A DNA stretch of 64,000 bases, from assembly GCF_000367365.1 (NCBI RefSeq), contig NZ_BARF01000107.1:30295-94294 (forward strand), in the 5' to 3' direction. Each line of letters opens with the position of its first letter. The first letter of the stretch is position 1. Positions 10,746 to 21,946 of the stretch are shown piece by piece. This DNA comes from Streptomyces prunicolor NBRC 13075 (GTDB taxonomy: Bacteria > Actinomycetota > Actinomycetes > Streptomycetales > Streptomycetaceae). Both the position numbers and the translations under genes were made by a program. The notes under the pieces were generated by a model. The model was not told the DNA's origin. It made no database searches and saw nothing but the letters and a program-made list of their open reading frames with translations.

Positions 10746-12034
10746 CAGTTCCTCGCGGTCTCGGGGTCGGGCAGGTCGATGACGACGCGGCCCGGTCGGT
10801 CGCTGTCGGCGGTTGCCGGACCGGCGTGTCCGGTGTGGCGCAGGGCGACGTTCTCCGGGTAGAGGCGACCGAGCAGTGCCAGCGCCACCAGGTCGTCCTG
10901 AGCGGTGGCGTCCACGGTGACCTCGCCTGCCTCCGTCCACACCAGCCCGGGTGCGCGCAGCACGTCCCACAGGTCGGCGGTCCGGGCTTCGCCGGCCGGT
11001 GCGGTCCCGGTGGTCGGGGTGTGTCGGGCGAAGCGGTGACCGCGCAGGGCCTGGCCGAGATCGACGCGCGCGGGAGTGCCGTTGCGGGTCACTTCGATGT
11101 GGGCGGTGCGTGTCCCGTCGCCGGCCGACCCGGTCACGACACGGCCCGTGGTCGGCCCCGATGTTCCGGTGGCGGGCGGCAGGTCCTCGACGAGCGTGCG
11201 GGGCGCGGCGTAGTAGTCCTCCGCCTCGACGACATACGTGGTGGTGTCATGGGCCGCGGGACCGGGAGCGGGGCGCCAGGTCAGCAGATACCTGGGGGCG
11301 GTGAGGGGCGATCCGTCGACCACGGCGGGCAGGACGGTGCCGTCGCCGTGGTCGAAGCCGTAGCCGCCCGGGCCCGAGGTGCCGGTGACGACGTGTCGGG
11401 CGAAGTCCACGATGCCGGTGTGCCGGATCCGGCGGACCAGGAGTTCGGTGAGGAAGGCGTCGCGGGCTCGCTCGGTGTGCCGTAGCCCGGTCGGGGTGAC
11501 CAGGAGCGGGACACCCTGCCAGTTGGTGAAGGGCAGCAGGGCGTCGCGCAGCAGGACCATCTGGTGCAGCCACTCGTTGTAGAGCTGCATCGTGACGGGC
11601 CCGCCGCGACGGCCCATGAGCAGGTCGGTCGCGGGGTGGGTGAGCAGGTGACCGTAGCAGTGGCTGCGGACGACCAGGGGACCGGCGGGCATCGGTATCC
11701 GGTGGGTGAGCAGCCGGTCCAGCGTCATGGTCGCCCATGTGGCGATCTCCCGGCCCAACGCCTCGGCCTGCGGGGCCAGTTCCCGGATTGCCGGGGCGGG
11801 GTCCGCGCCGCCGGGCAGCGGCAAGGAGGTCTCGCGGGTGCCGAGGCCGAGCGTCGCGTGGATTTGGGCATCCAGCACCTCCCTGTCGACGCTCTGCAGG
11901 GCATCGACGACCCCTTGCAGCAACGGCTCGGTGCCGGTGAAGAACTGACGGGCCGTCATGGTGCCGACCTCGGGGAAGGTGTTCCATCGGGCGCCGCCGA
12001 GAGCGGGTGCGGTCGAGGTCTGTGAGGGGGGCAT
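10745..12034 (-). CDS. Conserved hypothetical protein, 429 aa
   Basis: I do not recognise this family. The protein is soluble, with no signal peptide or membrane segment. A helical N-terminal half includes MQLYNEWLHQMVLLRDALLP. A central loop is Gly/Asp-rich (GPGGYGFDHGDG). The C-terminal part alternates beta-strand-like and Thr/Ala-rich stretches. A possible later start is MTARQFF, 25 codons in. It lies between a TetR gene upstream and an epoxide hydrolase-like gene with which it overlaps by one base, so all three are probably one transcription unit and the protein may work with the hydrolase. Confidence 0.7.
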   Translation of the reverse strand: MPPSQTSTAPALGGARWNTFPEVGTMTARQFFTGTEPLLQGVVDALQSVDREVLDAQIHATLGLGTRETSLPLPGGADPAPAIRELAPQAEALGREIATWATMTLDRLLTHRIPMPAGPLVVRSHCYGHLLTHPATDLLMGRRGGPVTMQLYNEWLHQMVLLRDALLPFTNWQGVPLLVTPTGLRHTERARDAFLTELLVRRIRHTGIVDFARHVVTGTSGPGGYGFDHGDGTVLPAVVDGSPLTAPRYLLTWRPAPGPAAHDTTTYVVEAEDYYAAPRTLVEDLPPATGTSGPTTGRVVTGSAGDGTRTAHIEVTRNGTPARVDLGQALRGHRFARHTPTTGTAPAGEARTADLWDVLRAPGLVWTEAGEVTVDATAQDDLVALALLGRLYPENVALRHTGHAGPATADSDRPGRVVIDLPDPETARN

Positions 12035-12145
12035 GGATCCTCCGGTGTGGTCGAGGAAATGGCGTGTGGTGGTGCCTACGCCTGGGACGGCAGGAAGAGC
12101 GGCAGCTTTCTGGATCGATCGATACGGATTGAGGGCATGAAAAAA

Positions 12146-12724
12146 TCAGTCGAGGACCGCCAGGGCGACCTCCACGAGGGGTTCGAGGGCACGGACGTCC
12201 TGCGTGATCTTCGCGGAGACGAGCAGCCCGTTGAGGAAGGTGACGAGGAAAGTGGCCAGGGTCCGCGGGTCGCGACCCGTCGAGATCTCGCCCCGTTCCG
12301 CCGCCGCGCGCAGCACCTCTGCGAGCGCCTCCCGGCTGGCCTCCTGCATGTCGCGCACCGTGCGCCGGGTCGCCGGGTCCTTCGGCAGACGCTCACAGAC
12401 GGCGTTGACCGCGAGGCAGCCCCGGCCGCCGTGCTCGACAGCGATGCGGACCCGTTCGACGAGCATCGTACGGATCGCGGAGCGGGCGTCCGCCCCCTCG
12501 TCGAGGCTCCGCAGGGCGTCCGCCGCGAGAGTGGTGCGGTAGTGCTCCAACGCGGCCCGGTACAGGCCGTCCTTGTCGCCGAACGCCGCGTACAGGGACC
12601 CCTGTCCGATACCGAGGTGCCCGGTCAGGTCGCGCACCGAGGTGGCCTCGTAGCCGCGCGTCCAGAACAGTTCCATCGCGCGGCTCACCGCCGCCTCGGT
12701 GTCGAATTCCCGGGTCCTTGCCAT
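12146..12724 (-). CDS. TetR/AcrR-family regulator
   Basis: A 192-residue TetR protein. The N-terminal helix-turn-helix reads ELFWTRGYEATSVRDLTGHL, then GIGQGSLYAAFGDKDGLY, the standard DNA-binding pattern. The ligand domain contains Cys in GRGCLAVNAVCERL. This subgroup, with MARTREFD at the start and GCLAVN in helix 5, often controls oxidoreductase or hydrolase operons. It is the first gene ahead of the 429-residue protein and the epoxide hydrolase. The sequence GATCCAGA occurs both just upstream of its own start and in the 111-base gap before the next gene, and is a possible operator half-site. Confidence 0.9.
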   Translation of the reverse strand: MARTREFDTEAAVSRAMELFWTRGYEATSVRDLTGHLGIGQGSLYAAFGDKDGLYRAALEHYRTTLAADALRSLDEGADARSAIRTMLVERVRIAVEHGGRGCLAVNAVCERLPKDPATRRTVRDMQEASREALAEVLRAAAERGEISTGRDPRTLATFLVTFLNGLLVSAKITQDVRALEPLVEVALAVLD

Positions 12725-12796
12725 GTGCCGACTGTAACCTATCTGGATCGCACGCTCAAGAAAGCGCCGCGAGCCGGATCCCGATCCGCTCCCGGG

Positions 12797-14110
12797 TCAG
12801 GACCGGACGGTCGAGACGTCGCGGGCGGGCAGTTCGAGGCCGAGGTTCTCGCGCAGCGTGAGGCCGGTGTAGTCGGCGGCGACGATCTTCCGCTTGCGCA
12901 GTTCGTGCAGCAGACCGTTGACGACGAAGTCGTGCTGTCGCGGATCGGCGAGACCGCTCAGGGAGATCACGTCCAGCACGCCCGCCCTGAAGCGTTCCTC
13001 GACCGCGTCGGCGAGTTGCTCGGGGGTGCCCGCGGCGGCCCAGTGTCCGGTGTCCTGGGCCGCGACGATTAGTTCCCGCAGTGTGTAGCCCTGGCGCGCG
13101 TAGCCGGTGAAGATGTCGACCCGGCCGCGGCGGCGGTTCACCGACGTGACGTCGGGCAGCAGACTCTCCGGCAGCGTCGAGTCGAGGGGGACCTCGGAGA
13201 GGTCGACTCCGCCGCCGAGCATGTCGGCCACCCTGGCCCGGCCGCCTTCGAAGTCGATCGACTCCCGCCTCTCGCGGACGAGTCGCTGTGCCTCCTCCTC
13301 GGTGGCGCCGTAGGTGGCGTGGAACGAGCTGAAGATCAGCGGCAGTCCGTCGGCCCTTCCCAACTCCTCGGCCTGGCCGCGGATCTTCCGGGTGAAGTCC
13401 AGCGCGTGGTCGAGGGTCGGGAGCGAGGTGAAGACGATCTCGGCGTAGCGGCCGCCCAGTGCCGTGCCCGCTTCGGACTGCCCGGCCTGGATCTGCACCG
13501 GGCGCCGCTGCGGGAGCGGCGGGATGTTCAGCGGGCCGGCCACGTCGAAGAACTTTCCGGAGTGGTGGATCGGGTGGACCCGGTCCCGGTGCAGCACCGC
13601 CTTGCCGTCCGCGCCGACGGTCAGCGCACCGGGTTCCCAGCTGTCCCACAGCGCGTTGACCACCTCCAGCGTCTCGGCGGCACGCGCGTAGCGCTCCTCG
13701 GGGCTGGGCAGGTCGCCGGGGCCGAAGTTCTCCTCACCGATCGAGGAAGTCACCAGGTTCCAGGCGGCCCGCCCGTTGCTGACGTGGTCGAGGGTGCCGA
13801 ACAGCCTGGCCAGGTTGAACGGGTGGTGGAAGGTCGTGGAGACCGTGGCGATCAAACCGATCCGCGAGGTCACCTGGCTCAGGGCGGACACGAAGACCAG
13901 CGGCTCCTGCGAGCCGATCGCGCCCTGGGCGTCGAAGCTGAGCAGATCGGCGGTGAACAGTGCGTCGATCTTCGCTTCCTCGGCGAGCTTCGCCACCCGG
14001 ACTGCGGTGTCCAGGGTGGACCGGGTCGGATCGACCGCCAGGTCGTAGGTCTCCGATGTACCGCCGGCTCCGGTGACGGTTTTCAGCGTGCGGGGCTGCA
14101 TCGCGCTCAT
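12797..14110 (-). CDS. NtaA/SnaA/DszA-family FMN-dependent monooxygenase
   Basis: A 437-residue flavin monooxygenase of the bacterial luciferase superfamily, expected to oxidise an organosulfur or related compound using FMNH2 supplied by a separate reductase. Family features are the N-terminal DALFTADLLSF region, STTFHHPFNLARLFGTLDHVSNGRAAWN (FMN and core barrel) and the C-terminal GLTLRENLGLELP tail shared with DszA-type enzymes. The ATG has GGACGAG upstream. Its leader region holds a Cys leader peptide on the same strand 163 bases upstream, so sulfur limitation is the likely inducer. The exact substrate is unknown. Confidence 0.9.
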   Translation of the reverse strand: MSAMQPRTLKTVTGAGGTSETYDLAVDPTRSTLDTAVRVAKLAEEAKIDALFTADLLSFDAQGAIGSQEPLVFVSALSQVTSRIGLIATVSTTFHHPFNLARLFGTLDHVSNGRAAWNLVTSSIGEENFGPGDLPSPEERYARAAETLEVVNALWDSWEPGALTVGADGKAVLHRDRVHPIHHSGKFFDVAGPLNIPPLPQRRPVQIQAGQSEAGTALGGRYAEIVFTSLPTLDHALDFTRKIRGQAEELGRADGLPLIFSSFHATYGATEEEAQRLVRERRESIDFEGGRARVADMLGGGVDLSEVPLDSTLPESLLPDVTSVNRRRGRVDIFTGYARQGYTLRELIVAAQDTGHWAAAGTPEQLADAVEERFRAGVLDVISLSGLADPRQHDFVVNGLLHELRKRKIVAADYTGLTLRENLGLELPARDVSTVRS

Positions 14111-14273
14111 GACTCGTCCATTCTCGTCTCACCGATGCCGGTGTCGTCGCGGCCGGTGGGGTTTTGGGGTGACGGAGTGCCACGGGTGCGGGTCAACGCC
14201 CGGACACGCGAGGTCGGTAGCGGCCAGGCACGCGAGAGACGCGGGCCTGCCGGGAGAGAGCCGGAGGGACCGG

Positions 14274-14381
14274 TCAGCGACAGAGCGCGGTGTGAGTCCG
14301 GCACAGGTCGACGTGCCGACGCTTCGTGCGGACCGGGAGCAGAGCCGCGGTGCGGACCGGCCTGAGGGGAGTTGTCCTCAC
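14274..14381 (-). CDS. Cysteine-type leader peptide, 35 aa (leader 2)
   Basis: The peptide starts at a GTG preceded by GAGGGGA and ends KRRHVDLCRTHTALCR. The RRHVDL core followed by Cys, then a terminal Cys-Arg, matches the signature of the other leaders here. It lies upstream of, and on the same strand as, the FMN monooxygenase gene, with a 163-base gap that can hold attenuation structures. Cys codons at residues 28 and 34 are the presumed sensors. The role is inferred from position and pattern. Confidence 0.75.
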   Translation of the reverse strand: MRTTPLRPVRTAALLPVRTKRRHVDLCRTHTALCR

Positions 14382-14544
14382 TGCGGCTCCCCTCGGCCCT
14401 GACGTCGGCACCGGACGGTGCCGCGGTGCGCGGTGCGCAGGCGCTCCGGGCTCGTGTCCGGCGCCTGTCGGGCAAGCGCATGATCTCCCGTCGCCGCACG
14501 GAGCTGCAAGCCCGTCCGCGCGCGGACCTTCGGCGACGGCGGTG

Positions 14545-14985
14545 TCAGGAACCGGTCCGGGCATCGCTCATGGGGACGTCGAGGCCGATGAGTTGGCCGA
14601 CCAGGACGCCGAACCGTAGGTCGAGGCGGTCGGCAAGGCGGTCGCGCAACTCCGTCAACCGGCGGATACGGGCGTCGAGTTCGGCCAGTCGCCGGATGGC
14701 CACCTGCGGGACGACGCACGTGTCCGGGTAGGGCCCCGTGCGGACCGGTGGCACCTTCGGGCGGCCGGGCAGCGCGTCGAGGATGTCGATGAGGAGACGC
14801 ACGTCGCCGATGGTGAGGCCGGAGTCCAGCAGCTCGCGGACGGCGTGCAGTCGGCGTACGTCGTCCTCGCCGTACTCCCGCTGTCCCGACGACGTACGCC
14901 GTGCCGTGACCAGGCCGCGCTGCTCGTAGTAGCGCAGGGTGCGGGTGGTGACACCCAGGGCTGCCGCCACGTCGCCGATGCGCAT
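14545..14985 (-). CDS. MerR-family regulator
   Basis: A 146-residue MerR protein. The N-terminal winged helix begins MRIGDVAAALGVTTRTLRYY, then EQRGLVTARRTSSGQREYGE, followed by a dimerising coiled coil (LAELDARIRRLTELRDRLADRL). The C-terminus lacks a paired Cys metal site, so it more likely senses a small molecule or redox stress. It follows the MDR oxidoreductase gene by 30 bases on the same strand, and the two are probably co-transcribed. The palindrome with a long promoter spacer upstream of that gene is the likely operator. Confidence 0.9.
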   Translation of the reverse strand: MRIGDVAAALGVTTRTLRYYEQRGLVTARRTSSGQREYGEDDVRRLHAVRELLDSGLTIGDVRLLIDILDALPGRPKVPPVRTGPYPDTCVVPQVAIRRLAELDARIRRLTELRDRLADRLDLRFGVLVGQLIGLDVPMSDARTGS

Positions 14986-15015
14986 TCCGTCCTCCGGGAG
15001 TCGGGTGGCCGGCGA

Positions 15016-16035
15016 CTACAACTCCACGACCACCGTGCCGATGTGGTGTCCTTCGAGCAGTTCCATCAGGGCGCGGGGTGCCTGGTCGATTCCGGACAGG
15101 CGGGTGTGCGGGACGGTGACCGAGCCCTCGCGGAACCAACGGCCGAACGTCTCCTGGTATTCCGCCAGCGCGTCCCGGTGGCGCGCGCCGCTGACGCCGC
15201 GGAGCTGGATCCCCCGCACGATGAGCGAGTAGGTGTCGATCTCGACGGGCGCCGTGTTCTCGCCCGGCACCTGTACGGAGAGCGCTCCGATCAGCCCCAC
15301 CCGGGCACCGGGCCGGGCCAGGGCCAGCGCGGCTCGCAGCTGCTCCCCGCCGACGGTGTCGACTACCGCGTCGATGCCTTCGGGGGCCGCCTTGCGCAGC
15401 TGTTCCTCGATCGGTCCCGCTCCGCGCAGCACGACCGCGTCGTACCCCAGTGTCCCGACCAGGTAGTCGGCCTTGCGCTGTGAGCTGGTGCTCCCGATGA
15501 CCCGGTCCGCCCCGCGCAGGCGGGCGAACTGCCCGGCCATGGTGCCGAGTCCGCCCGCCGCGCCGGAGACGAACACCGTGTCCCCCTCGCGCACTTCGGC
15601 TCCCCGGACGACGCCGATCCAGGCCGACGGCCCCTGCGAGAGGTACGCCACCGGGTCCGGCAGGACCGTCAGGTCGACTGGTTGCACCGCGTCGGCCTCC
15701 ACCACGGCGTACTCGCGGAACCCCGCCCAGTGCGACACCAGATCACCGGGGCGCAGCGTCCCGCCCTCGGGGGCCGTCACCACCTCACCGACGGCCGGAG
15801 CCGACAAGGGCCGACCGACCTCGAACGACGGCATCGGCATCCCCGTGTCTCCCCTCATCAGGGTGCGCAGGGAGGCGGCGACGCTCATCAGGCGGTTGCG
15901 CACCAGCGCCTGCCCGGGTCCCGGTTGCGGGACGGGAACCTCCGCCACGGTGAAGTGGCCTGATTCCAGGGCACGTTCGGGACGGGAGGCGAGACGGACC
16001 TCGCGATGTTCGGCGGGGATGTTCGACGGAGACAT
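15016..16035 (-). CDS. NADP-dependent MDR oxidoreductase (leukotriene B4 dehydrogenase/CurA-like)
   Basis: A 339-residue zinc-free medium-chain reductase. Features are the N-terminal pattern VRLASRPERALESGHFTVAE, the Rossmann motif SGAAGGLGTMAGQFARLRGA, and SSQRKADYLVGTLGYDAVV for NADP binding. This fits the prostaglandin/leukotriene B4 reductase-like or CurA-like group, which reduces alpha,beta-unsaturated carbonyls. It is followed closely by a MerR gene, a common pairing in Streptomyces. Expression is probably set by that MerR protein through the palindrome about 65 bases upstream of the start. Confidence 0.87.
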   Translation of the reverse strand: MSPSNIPAEHREVRLASRPERALESGHFTVAEVPVPQPGPGQALVRNRLMSVAASLRTLMRGDTGMPMPSFEVGRPLSAPAVGEVVTAPEGGTLRPGDLVSHWAGFREYAVVEADAVQPVDLTVLPDPVAYLSQGPSAWIGVVRGAEVREGDTVFVSGAAGGLGTMAGQFARLRGADRVIGSTSSQRKADYLVGTLGYDAVVLRGAGPIEEQLRKAAPEGIDAVVDTVGGEQLRAALALARPGARVGLIGALSVQVPGENTAPVEIDTYSLIVRGIQLRGVSGARHRDALAEYQETFGRWFREGSVTVPHTRLSGIDQAPRALMELLEGHHIGTVVVEL

Positions 16036-16098
16036 CTACAGGCTCCTGAAGGGGTGTTGACGGCCGCACACCACGTGCGGCGTCCCCGACGTTAAAAG

Positions 16099-16114
16099 TT
16101 GACGCGCACGTCAA
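16099..16114. promoter_or_regulatory. Probable MerR operator
   Basis: TTGACGCGCACGTCAA is a near-perfect inverted repeat (TTGACG and CGTCAA around four bases). It resembles the long-spacer promoters bound by MerR proteins that end TTGAC...GTCAAGG. It lies upstream of the oxidoreductase-merR pair. No other regulator gene is close on that side. Confidence 0.55.
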
Positions 16115-16354
16115 GGTCAAGCCCGAGCGGACGGTCCGGCCGATGCCGCTCGCCTGTCCGCACCTGCCATTGACGTACGACGATGTCGCTCCGTACGATC
16201 ACGATCGGCATCGAGTGTCAGCGTCAAGCCCTGGCTTGCTGACCGGCAACCCTCCGACGCGGTGGGGTGCTCCAGGTGAAAGCCCGGCAGGATCACCGAG
16301 GATCTCTGCAAGCGCGAGACCCTGTGGCCGGGGTCGGAGATGTGGAGGACGGTC
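16115..16354. other. Intergenic region ahead of leader 3
   Basis: No gene was recognised. The region must contain the promoter for the leader peptide and binding-protein operon to the right. I could not assign convincing boxes. Confidence 0.3.
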
Positions 16355-16480
16355 GTGCGACACAACAGTGCCCCGAGTGTCTCCATCGCCTCCCTGACGG
16401 CCGCGACAGTGTTCTCCCGGTTCTCGCGCCGCCGTCACATCGACCTGCAGCGCTTCACCAGCTGTCTGTGTCGCGCCTGA
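16355..16480 (+). CDS. Cysteine-type leader peptide, 41 aa (leader 3)
   Basis: The GTG start has GGAGG seven bases upstream. The peptide ends SRRRHIDLQRFTSCLCRA, repeating the RRxHxDL core and giving two Cys separated by one residue close to the stop. The ORF lies 236 bases before the first ABC binding-protein gene. Compared with the other leaders it has a longer, Ser/Ala-rich N-terminus. An attenuator in the long gap is expected but I could not draw a unique hairpin. Confidence 0.75.
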   Translation: MRHNSAPSVSIASLTAATVFSRFSRRRHIDLQRFTSCLCRA

Positions 16481-16716
16481 CCGCCTTGACCACGTCCGTC
16501 TGACGTCCGTCGCGGCCTGTAGGCGCTTTCCCGCAACCTCTCGCGGTCCTGTCCAAGTTCACGGACGGGTGCCGCAACCGCCGCGTCCTTCCCGCCCGAC
16601 ACCCCCAACTGCACTGCCCGCCATCGGCGTTGCGCCGACCGGAGCGGCACGCCCGCGCGCGCAGCCGTGATCCGCGGGGCACCCCATGCGTAGTGACACG
16701 AGTAGGAGCACCCTCC

Positions 16717-18339
16717 GTGAGAGCACATCCGGACATCCGGCCCACCCGATGGGCGGCGCTGGCCGCCCTTCTGACCACCAGCGTCCTGCTCACCGCCTGC
16801 GGATCCGGCAGCAGTGGCGGCTCGGGCAGCGGCGGTGGCCCGGCGAAGTCCGGTGGCACCCTGACCTTCGCGGTGGGCTCCGACGCCGGGTGTGTGGACC
16901 CGCAGCAGGTGGCCAGCAACGACACCATCTACTCGGTGCGGCAGCTCGTGGACTCCCTCACCGACCAGGATCCCGAGACCGGCGAGATCGTGCCGTGGCT
17001 CGCGAAGAGCTGGGACATCAGCTCCGACGCGACGGCGTTCACCTTCCATCTCAGATCGGGTGTCACCTTCAGCGACGGATCGAAGCTGACCGCCCAGGTG
17101 GTCAAGGACAACTTCGACGCGGTGCCGAAGCTGGGTGCGCTGGGCACCCTCGCCGAGGGCTATCTCAGCGGCGTCACGAGCACGACCGTGGTCGACCCGC
17201 TCACCGTCAAGGTGACCTTCAAGCAGCCCAACGCCCAGTTCCTGCAGGCCACTTCGACACACTCGCTGGGCATCGAGTCGTCGGCGAGCGTGAAGCAGAG
17301 CCCGCAGCGGAAGTGCAGCCAGGGAGTGGTCGGCTCCGGTCCCTTCACGCTGAAGCAGTACGTGCAGAACCAGTCGATCACCCTGGGCAGGCGCACCGGG
17401 TACGCCTGGGGTTCCTCGCTGTGGCACAAGAGTGGCGAGGCCTACCTGGACAAGGTCGTCTTCAAGGTCGTGCCCGAGGCGGGCGTGCGGGCCGGCAGTC
17501 TCCAGTCCGGGCAGGTGAACGCGATCAGCAGCGTCGGCAAGGCCAACGAGGCGGCTCTCAAGGGCGGCCAGGTCACCCTTCAGCGGCGGGCCAACCCCGG
17601 CGTGGTGTTCGGCCTGGCCTTCAACAACGCGCGGCCGGCTCTGAAGGACGCGCTGGTACGCCAGGCCATCGGGTTCGCCATCGACCGGGGGCAGATCGCC
17701 GACACCGTGTTCCCGACCGGAACCCAGCCCGCGACCAGCGTCCTGGCGCACACCACACCCGACTACGCGGACCTCTCCTCGGACCTGACGACCGACGCGG
17801 CAAAGGCCAAGTCCCTGCTGGAGGCGGCCGGTTGGAAGACCGGCGGCGACGGCATCCGCACCAAGGACGGCAGGAAGCTGACCCTGACCGTCGACTGGAT
17901 ACCCAACTCGGCCACCAACCAGCCCGCGTTGGAGCTGATCCAGCAGCAACTCAAGGCGGTCGGCGTCGCCCTGACGCTCAAGCAGCTCCAGGTCACCCAG
18001 CTCGCCCCGACACTGCAGTCGGGCGACTACGACGCGGCGTGGGGGAACATCACCCGGGCCGACCCGGACATCCTGCGCAACTCCTTCTCCACCAAGCTCG
18101 CCAACTTCTACCGCGTTCCCGTGACCGAGCTGGACAGCGCGCTGACCGGACAGGCGGCGACCACGGACGCCACGAAGCGCAAGCAACTCGTCCAGCAGGC
18201 ACAGCAGTTGATCGTGCGGAACGCCTACTACGCACCCGTGGTGGAGCTCCAGACCCAGATCGGCGTGTCGAACAAGGTGCACGGCCTGAACTTCGACGCC
18301 TCCAGCCGGATCCAGCTGCACGACACCTGGATCGGCTGA
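16717..18339 (+). CDS. ABC importer substrate-binding lipoprotein, family 5 (importer 1)
   Basis: A 540-residue DppA/OppA-type binding lipoprotein. The GTG start has AGGAG eight bases upstream. The signal peptide ends in LLTAC with the lipidated Cys at residue 28, followed by a Ser/Gly linker. Family 5 marks include LVDSLTDQDPETGEIVPWLA and the pairing DALVRQAIGFAIDRGQIAD in the C-terminal lobe. It captures a peptide-like, nickel-like or other organic solute outside the membrane. It heads a five-gene operon with two permeases, a double ATPase and a decayed flavin monooxygenase, behind a Cys leader peptide. This suggests uptake of a sulfur-containing compound; the ligand is an inference. Confidence 0.92.
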   Translation: MRAHPDIRPTRWAALAALLTTSVLLTACGSGSSGGSGSGGGPAKSGGTLTFAVGSDAGCVDPQQVASNDTIYSVRQLVDSLTDQDPETGEIVPWLAKSWDISSDATAFTFHLRSGVTFSDGSKLTAQVVKDNFDAVPKLGALGTLAEGYLSGVTSTTVVDPLTVKVTFKQPNAQFLQATSTHSLGIESSASVKQSPQRKCSQGVVGSGPFTLKQYVQNQSITLGRRTGYAWGSSLWHKSGEAYLDKVVFKVVPEAGVRAGSLQSGQVNAISSVGKANEAALKGGQVTLQRRANPGVVFGLAFNNARPALKDALVRQAIGFAIDRGQIADTVFPTGTQPATSVLAHTTPDYADLSSDLTTDAAKAKSLLEAAGWKTGGDGIRTKDGRKLTLTVDWIPNSATNQPALELIQQQLKAVGVALTLKQLQVTQLAPTLQSGDYDAAWGNITRADPDILRNSFSTKLANFYRVPVTELDSALTGQAATTDATKRKQLVQQAQQLIVRNAYYAPVVELQTQIGVSNKVHGLNFDASSRIQLHDTWIG

Positions 18340-18342
18340 CGC

Positions 18343-19302
18343 ATGCGCCGCTATGTGATCAAACGGCTCGCCCAGGCGGTCGGGGTGCTGTGGGCGGCCT
18401 ACACGGTGTCCTTCCTGGTGCTCGACTTCCTGCCCGGTGATCCGGTCACGGCCATGGCCGGTGCCGGAATGGACTCCGGTCAGGTCGATCCGGCACAACT
18501 GACCGCGCTGCGCCACGAGTACGGCTTCGACAAACCGGTCCTGGTGCAGTACGCCGACTACCTCGGCAAGGCGGTGCGCGGGGACTTCGGCGACTCGGTC
18601 TCGACCGGCCGGCCGGTGTCCTCGACGCTGGCCGACGCGCTGCCGCAGACACTGCAGTTGACCGGTGCCGCGCTGTTGCTCGCGGTGTTTCTCGGCGGCG
18701 GTCTTGCGGTGCTGGCGACCTACACCTCGCGGCGCTGGCTGCGCCAACTGCTGCTGTCGTTGCCGCCGTTGGGGGTGTCGGTGCCGACGTTCTGGGTGGG
18801 GCTGCTGCTCGTCGAGTCGTTCTCGTTCCGCCTGCACTGGTTCGCGGCCTTCGGCAACGACGGGCTGCGCGGGCTGATCCTGCCGGCGGTGACACTGGCG
18901 GTCCCCACCGGTGCGCAGGTCGCTCAGGTTCTCGCCAAGAGCCTGCTCACCGCGCTGGATCAGGCCTATGTGGAGACCGCCCGCGCCAAGGGCGCCGGCC
19001 GTTGGCGAATCCATCTGCGGCACGCGCTGCGCAACGCGTCGCTGCCGGCGCTGACGGTCGTAGGCCTGCTGGTCGGGCAGTTGATCGCCGGTTCGGTGGT
19101 CGTCGAGACAGTGTTCTCGCGTGACGGTCTCGGCCGGGTGACGGCCGCCGCGGTCACGGCCCAGGACATCCCGCTCGTCCAGGGCGTGGTGGTGTTCGGA
19201 GCGCTGATCTTCGTGGTGACGAACCTGGTCGTCGATCTCGTCTATCCGCTGCTGGACCCGCGGATCGTGGTGGCCCCGGGCCGGAAGGCGGTTGCCGTAT
19301 GA
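18343..19302 (+). CDS. ABC importer permease, DppB type (importer 1)
   Basis: A 319-residue inner-membrane permease. It begins MRRYVIKRLAQAVGVLWAAY, the standard DppB first helix, and has about six transmembrane segments. The cytoplasmic EAA-like loop reads YVETARAKGAGRWRIHLRHA, then LRNASLPALTVVG, which docks the ATPase. It starts three bases after the binding-protein stop and overlaps the next permease by four bases (ATGA). It forms the membrane channel together with that second permease. Confidence 0.94.
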   Translation: MRRYVIKRLAQAVGVLWAAYTVSFLVLDFLPGDPVTAMAGAGMDSGQVDPAQLTALRHEYGFDKPVLVQYADYLGKAVRGDFGDSVSTGRPVSSTLADALPQTLQLTGAALLLAVFLGGGLAVLATYTSRRWLRQLLLSLPPLGVSVPTFWVGLLLVESFSFRLHWFAAFGNDGLRGLILPAVTLAVPTGAQVAQVLAKSLLTALDQAYVETARAKGAGRWRIHLRHALRNASLPALTVVGLLVGQLIAGSVVVETVFSRDGLGRVTAAAVTAQDIPLVQGVVVFGALIFVVTNLVVDLVYPLLDPRIVVAPGRKAVAV

Positions 19303-20221
19303 GCCGGGATCTGGTCGACGACACCGCCGCCGATGCCGCGCTCGGTTTCGCCCGGCCGGTCGAGCCCGGCTCCGACCCCGGGCCGGCACACCGCGTCGAC
19401 GTGCGGCGCATCCTGCGGTTCCTGGTGCGCCGCCCGGGCCTGCTGCTGTCGGTCCTCCTCGTCGTGCTGGTGGTGCTGGCCTCCTTCTGGCCGGGGCTGT
19501 TCACCTCGCGCGATCCGCTGACGGGAGTGCCGTCGCAGAACTTCCGCGGCCCGAGCGGCGCGCACTGGTTCGGCACGGACGAACTGGGCCGTGACGTGTT
19601 CTCCCGCGTGGTCCACGGCGCCCAACTGTCCCTGAAGGCAACGCTGATCGCGGTGGCGGTCGCGTTCGTGGTCGGCAGTCTGATCGGTCTGGTCGCCGGG
19701 TTCGTCGGCCGCTGGGTCGACGACGTGCTGATGCGCTTCGTCGACGTCCTGCTGTCGATCCCCGCGCTGTTCCTGTCCCTGGCCCTGGTCACCGCGCTGG
19801 GCTACGGCACGGTGAAGGTGGCGGTCGCGGTCGGCATCGCCAGCGTCGCGAGCTTCGCCCGGGTCACCCGGGCCGAGGTGCTGCGGGTGCGCCAAGCGGT
19901 CTTCGTCGAGGCATCACGCGCGTGCGGGACCCGCTGGTACGCGGTGCTGGGCCGGCACGTACTGCCCAACGCCGCGGGCCCGGTGATCGTCCTGGCCACC
20001 CTCGACTTCGGCTCCGCGATCCTGGCCGTCTCGGCCCTGAGCTTCCTCGGCTACGGCGCCCCGCCACCGGCACCGGAGTGGGGCACGCTGATCTCCGACG
20101 GCCGCAACTACCTCGCGAACGCATGGTGGTTGACCGCACTGCCCGGGCTGGCGATCGCCGCGACCGTGCTGGCCACCAACCGCATCGCACGGGCACTGGA
20201 CGGCGAATGGTCCAGGCAGCG

Positions 20222-20225
<4 letters not shown>
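19299..20225 (+). CDS. ABC importer permease, DppC type (importer 1)
   Basis: A 308-residue permease of the DppC type, with a long cytoplasmic N-terminus of about 45 residues before the first helix. The signature GTDELGRDVFSRVVHGAQLSL is typical of DppC proteins, and the ATPase-docking loop is VFVEASRACGTRWYAVLGRH. It overlaps the upstream permease and the downstream ATPase gene by four bases each, so translation is coupled through the operon. Confidence 0.94.

Positions 20226-21942
<1,717 letters not shown>

Positions 21943-21946
<4 letters not shown>

Noticed and set aside
16435..19389. 984-codon minus-strand frame across importer 1
   Set aside because: The plus strand holds the binding protein and permeases with full motifs; the minus translation is low-complexity and matches nothing.
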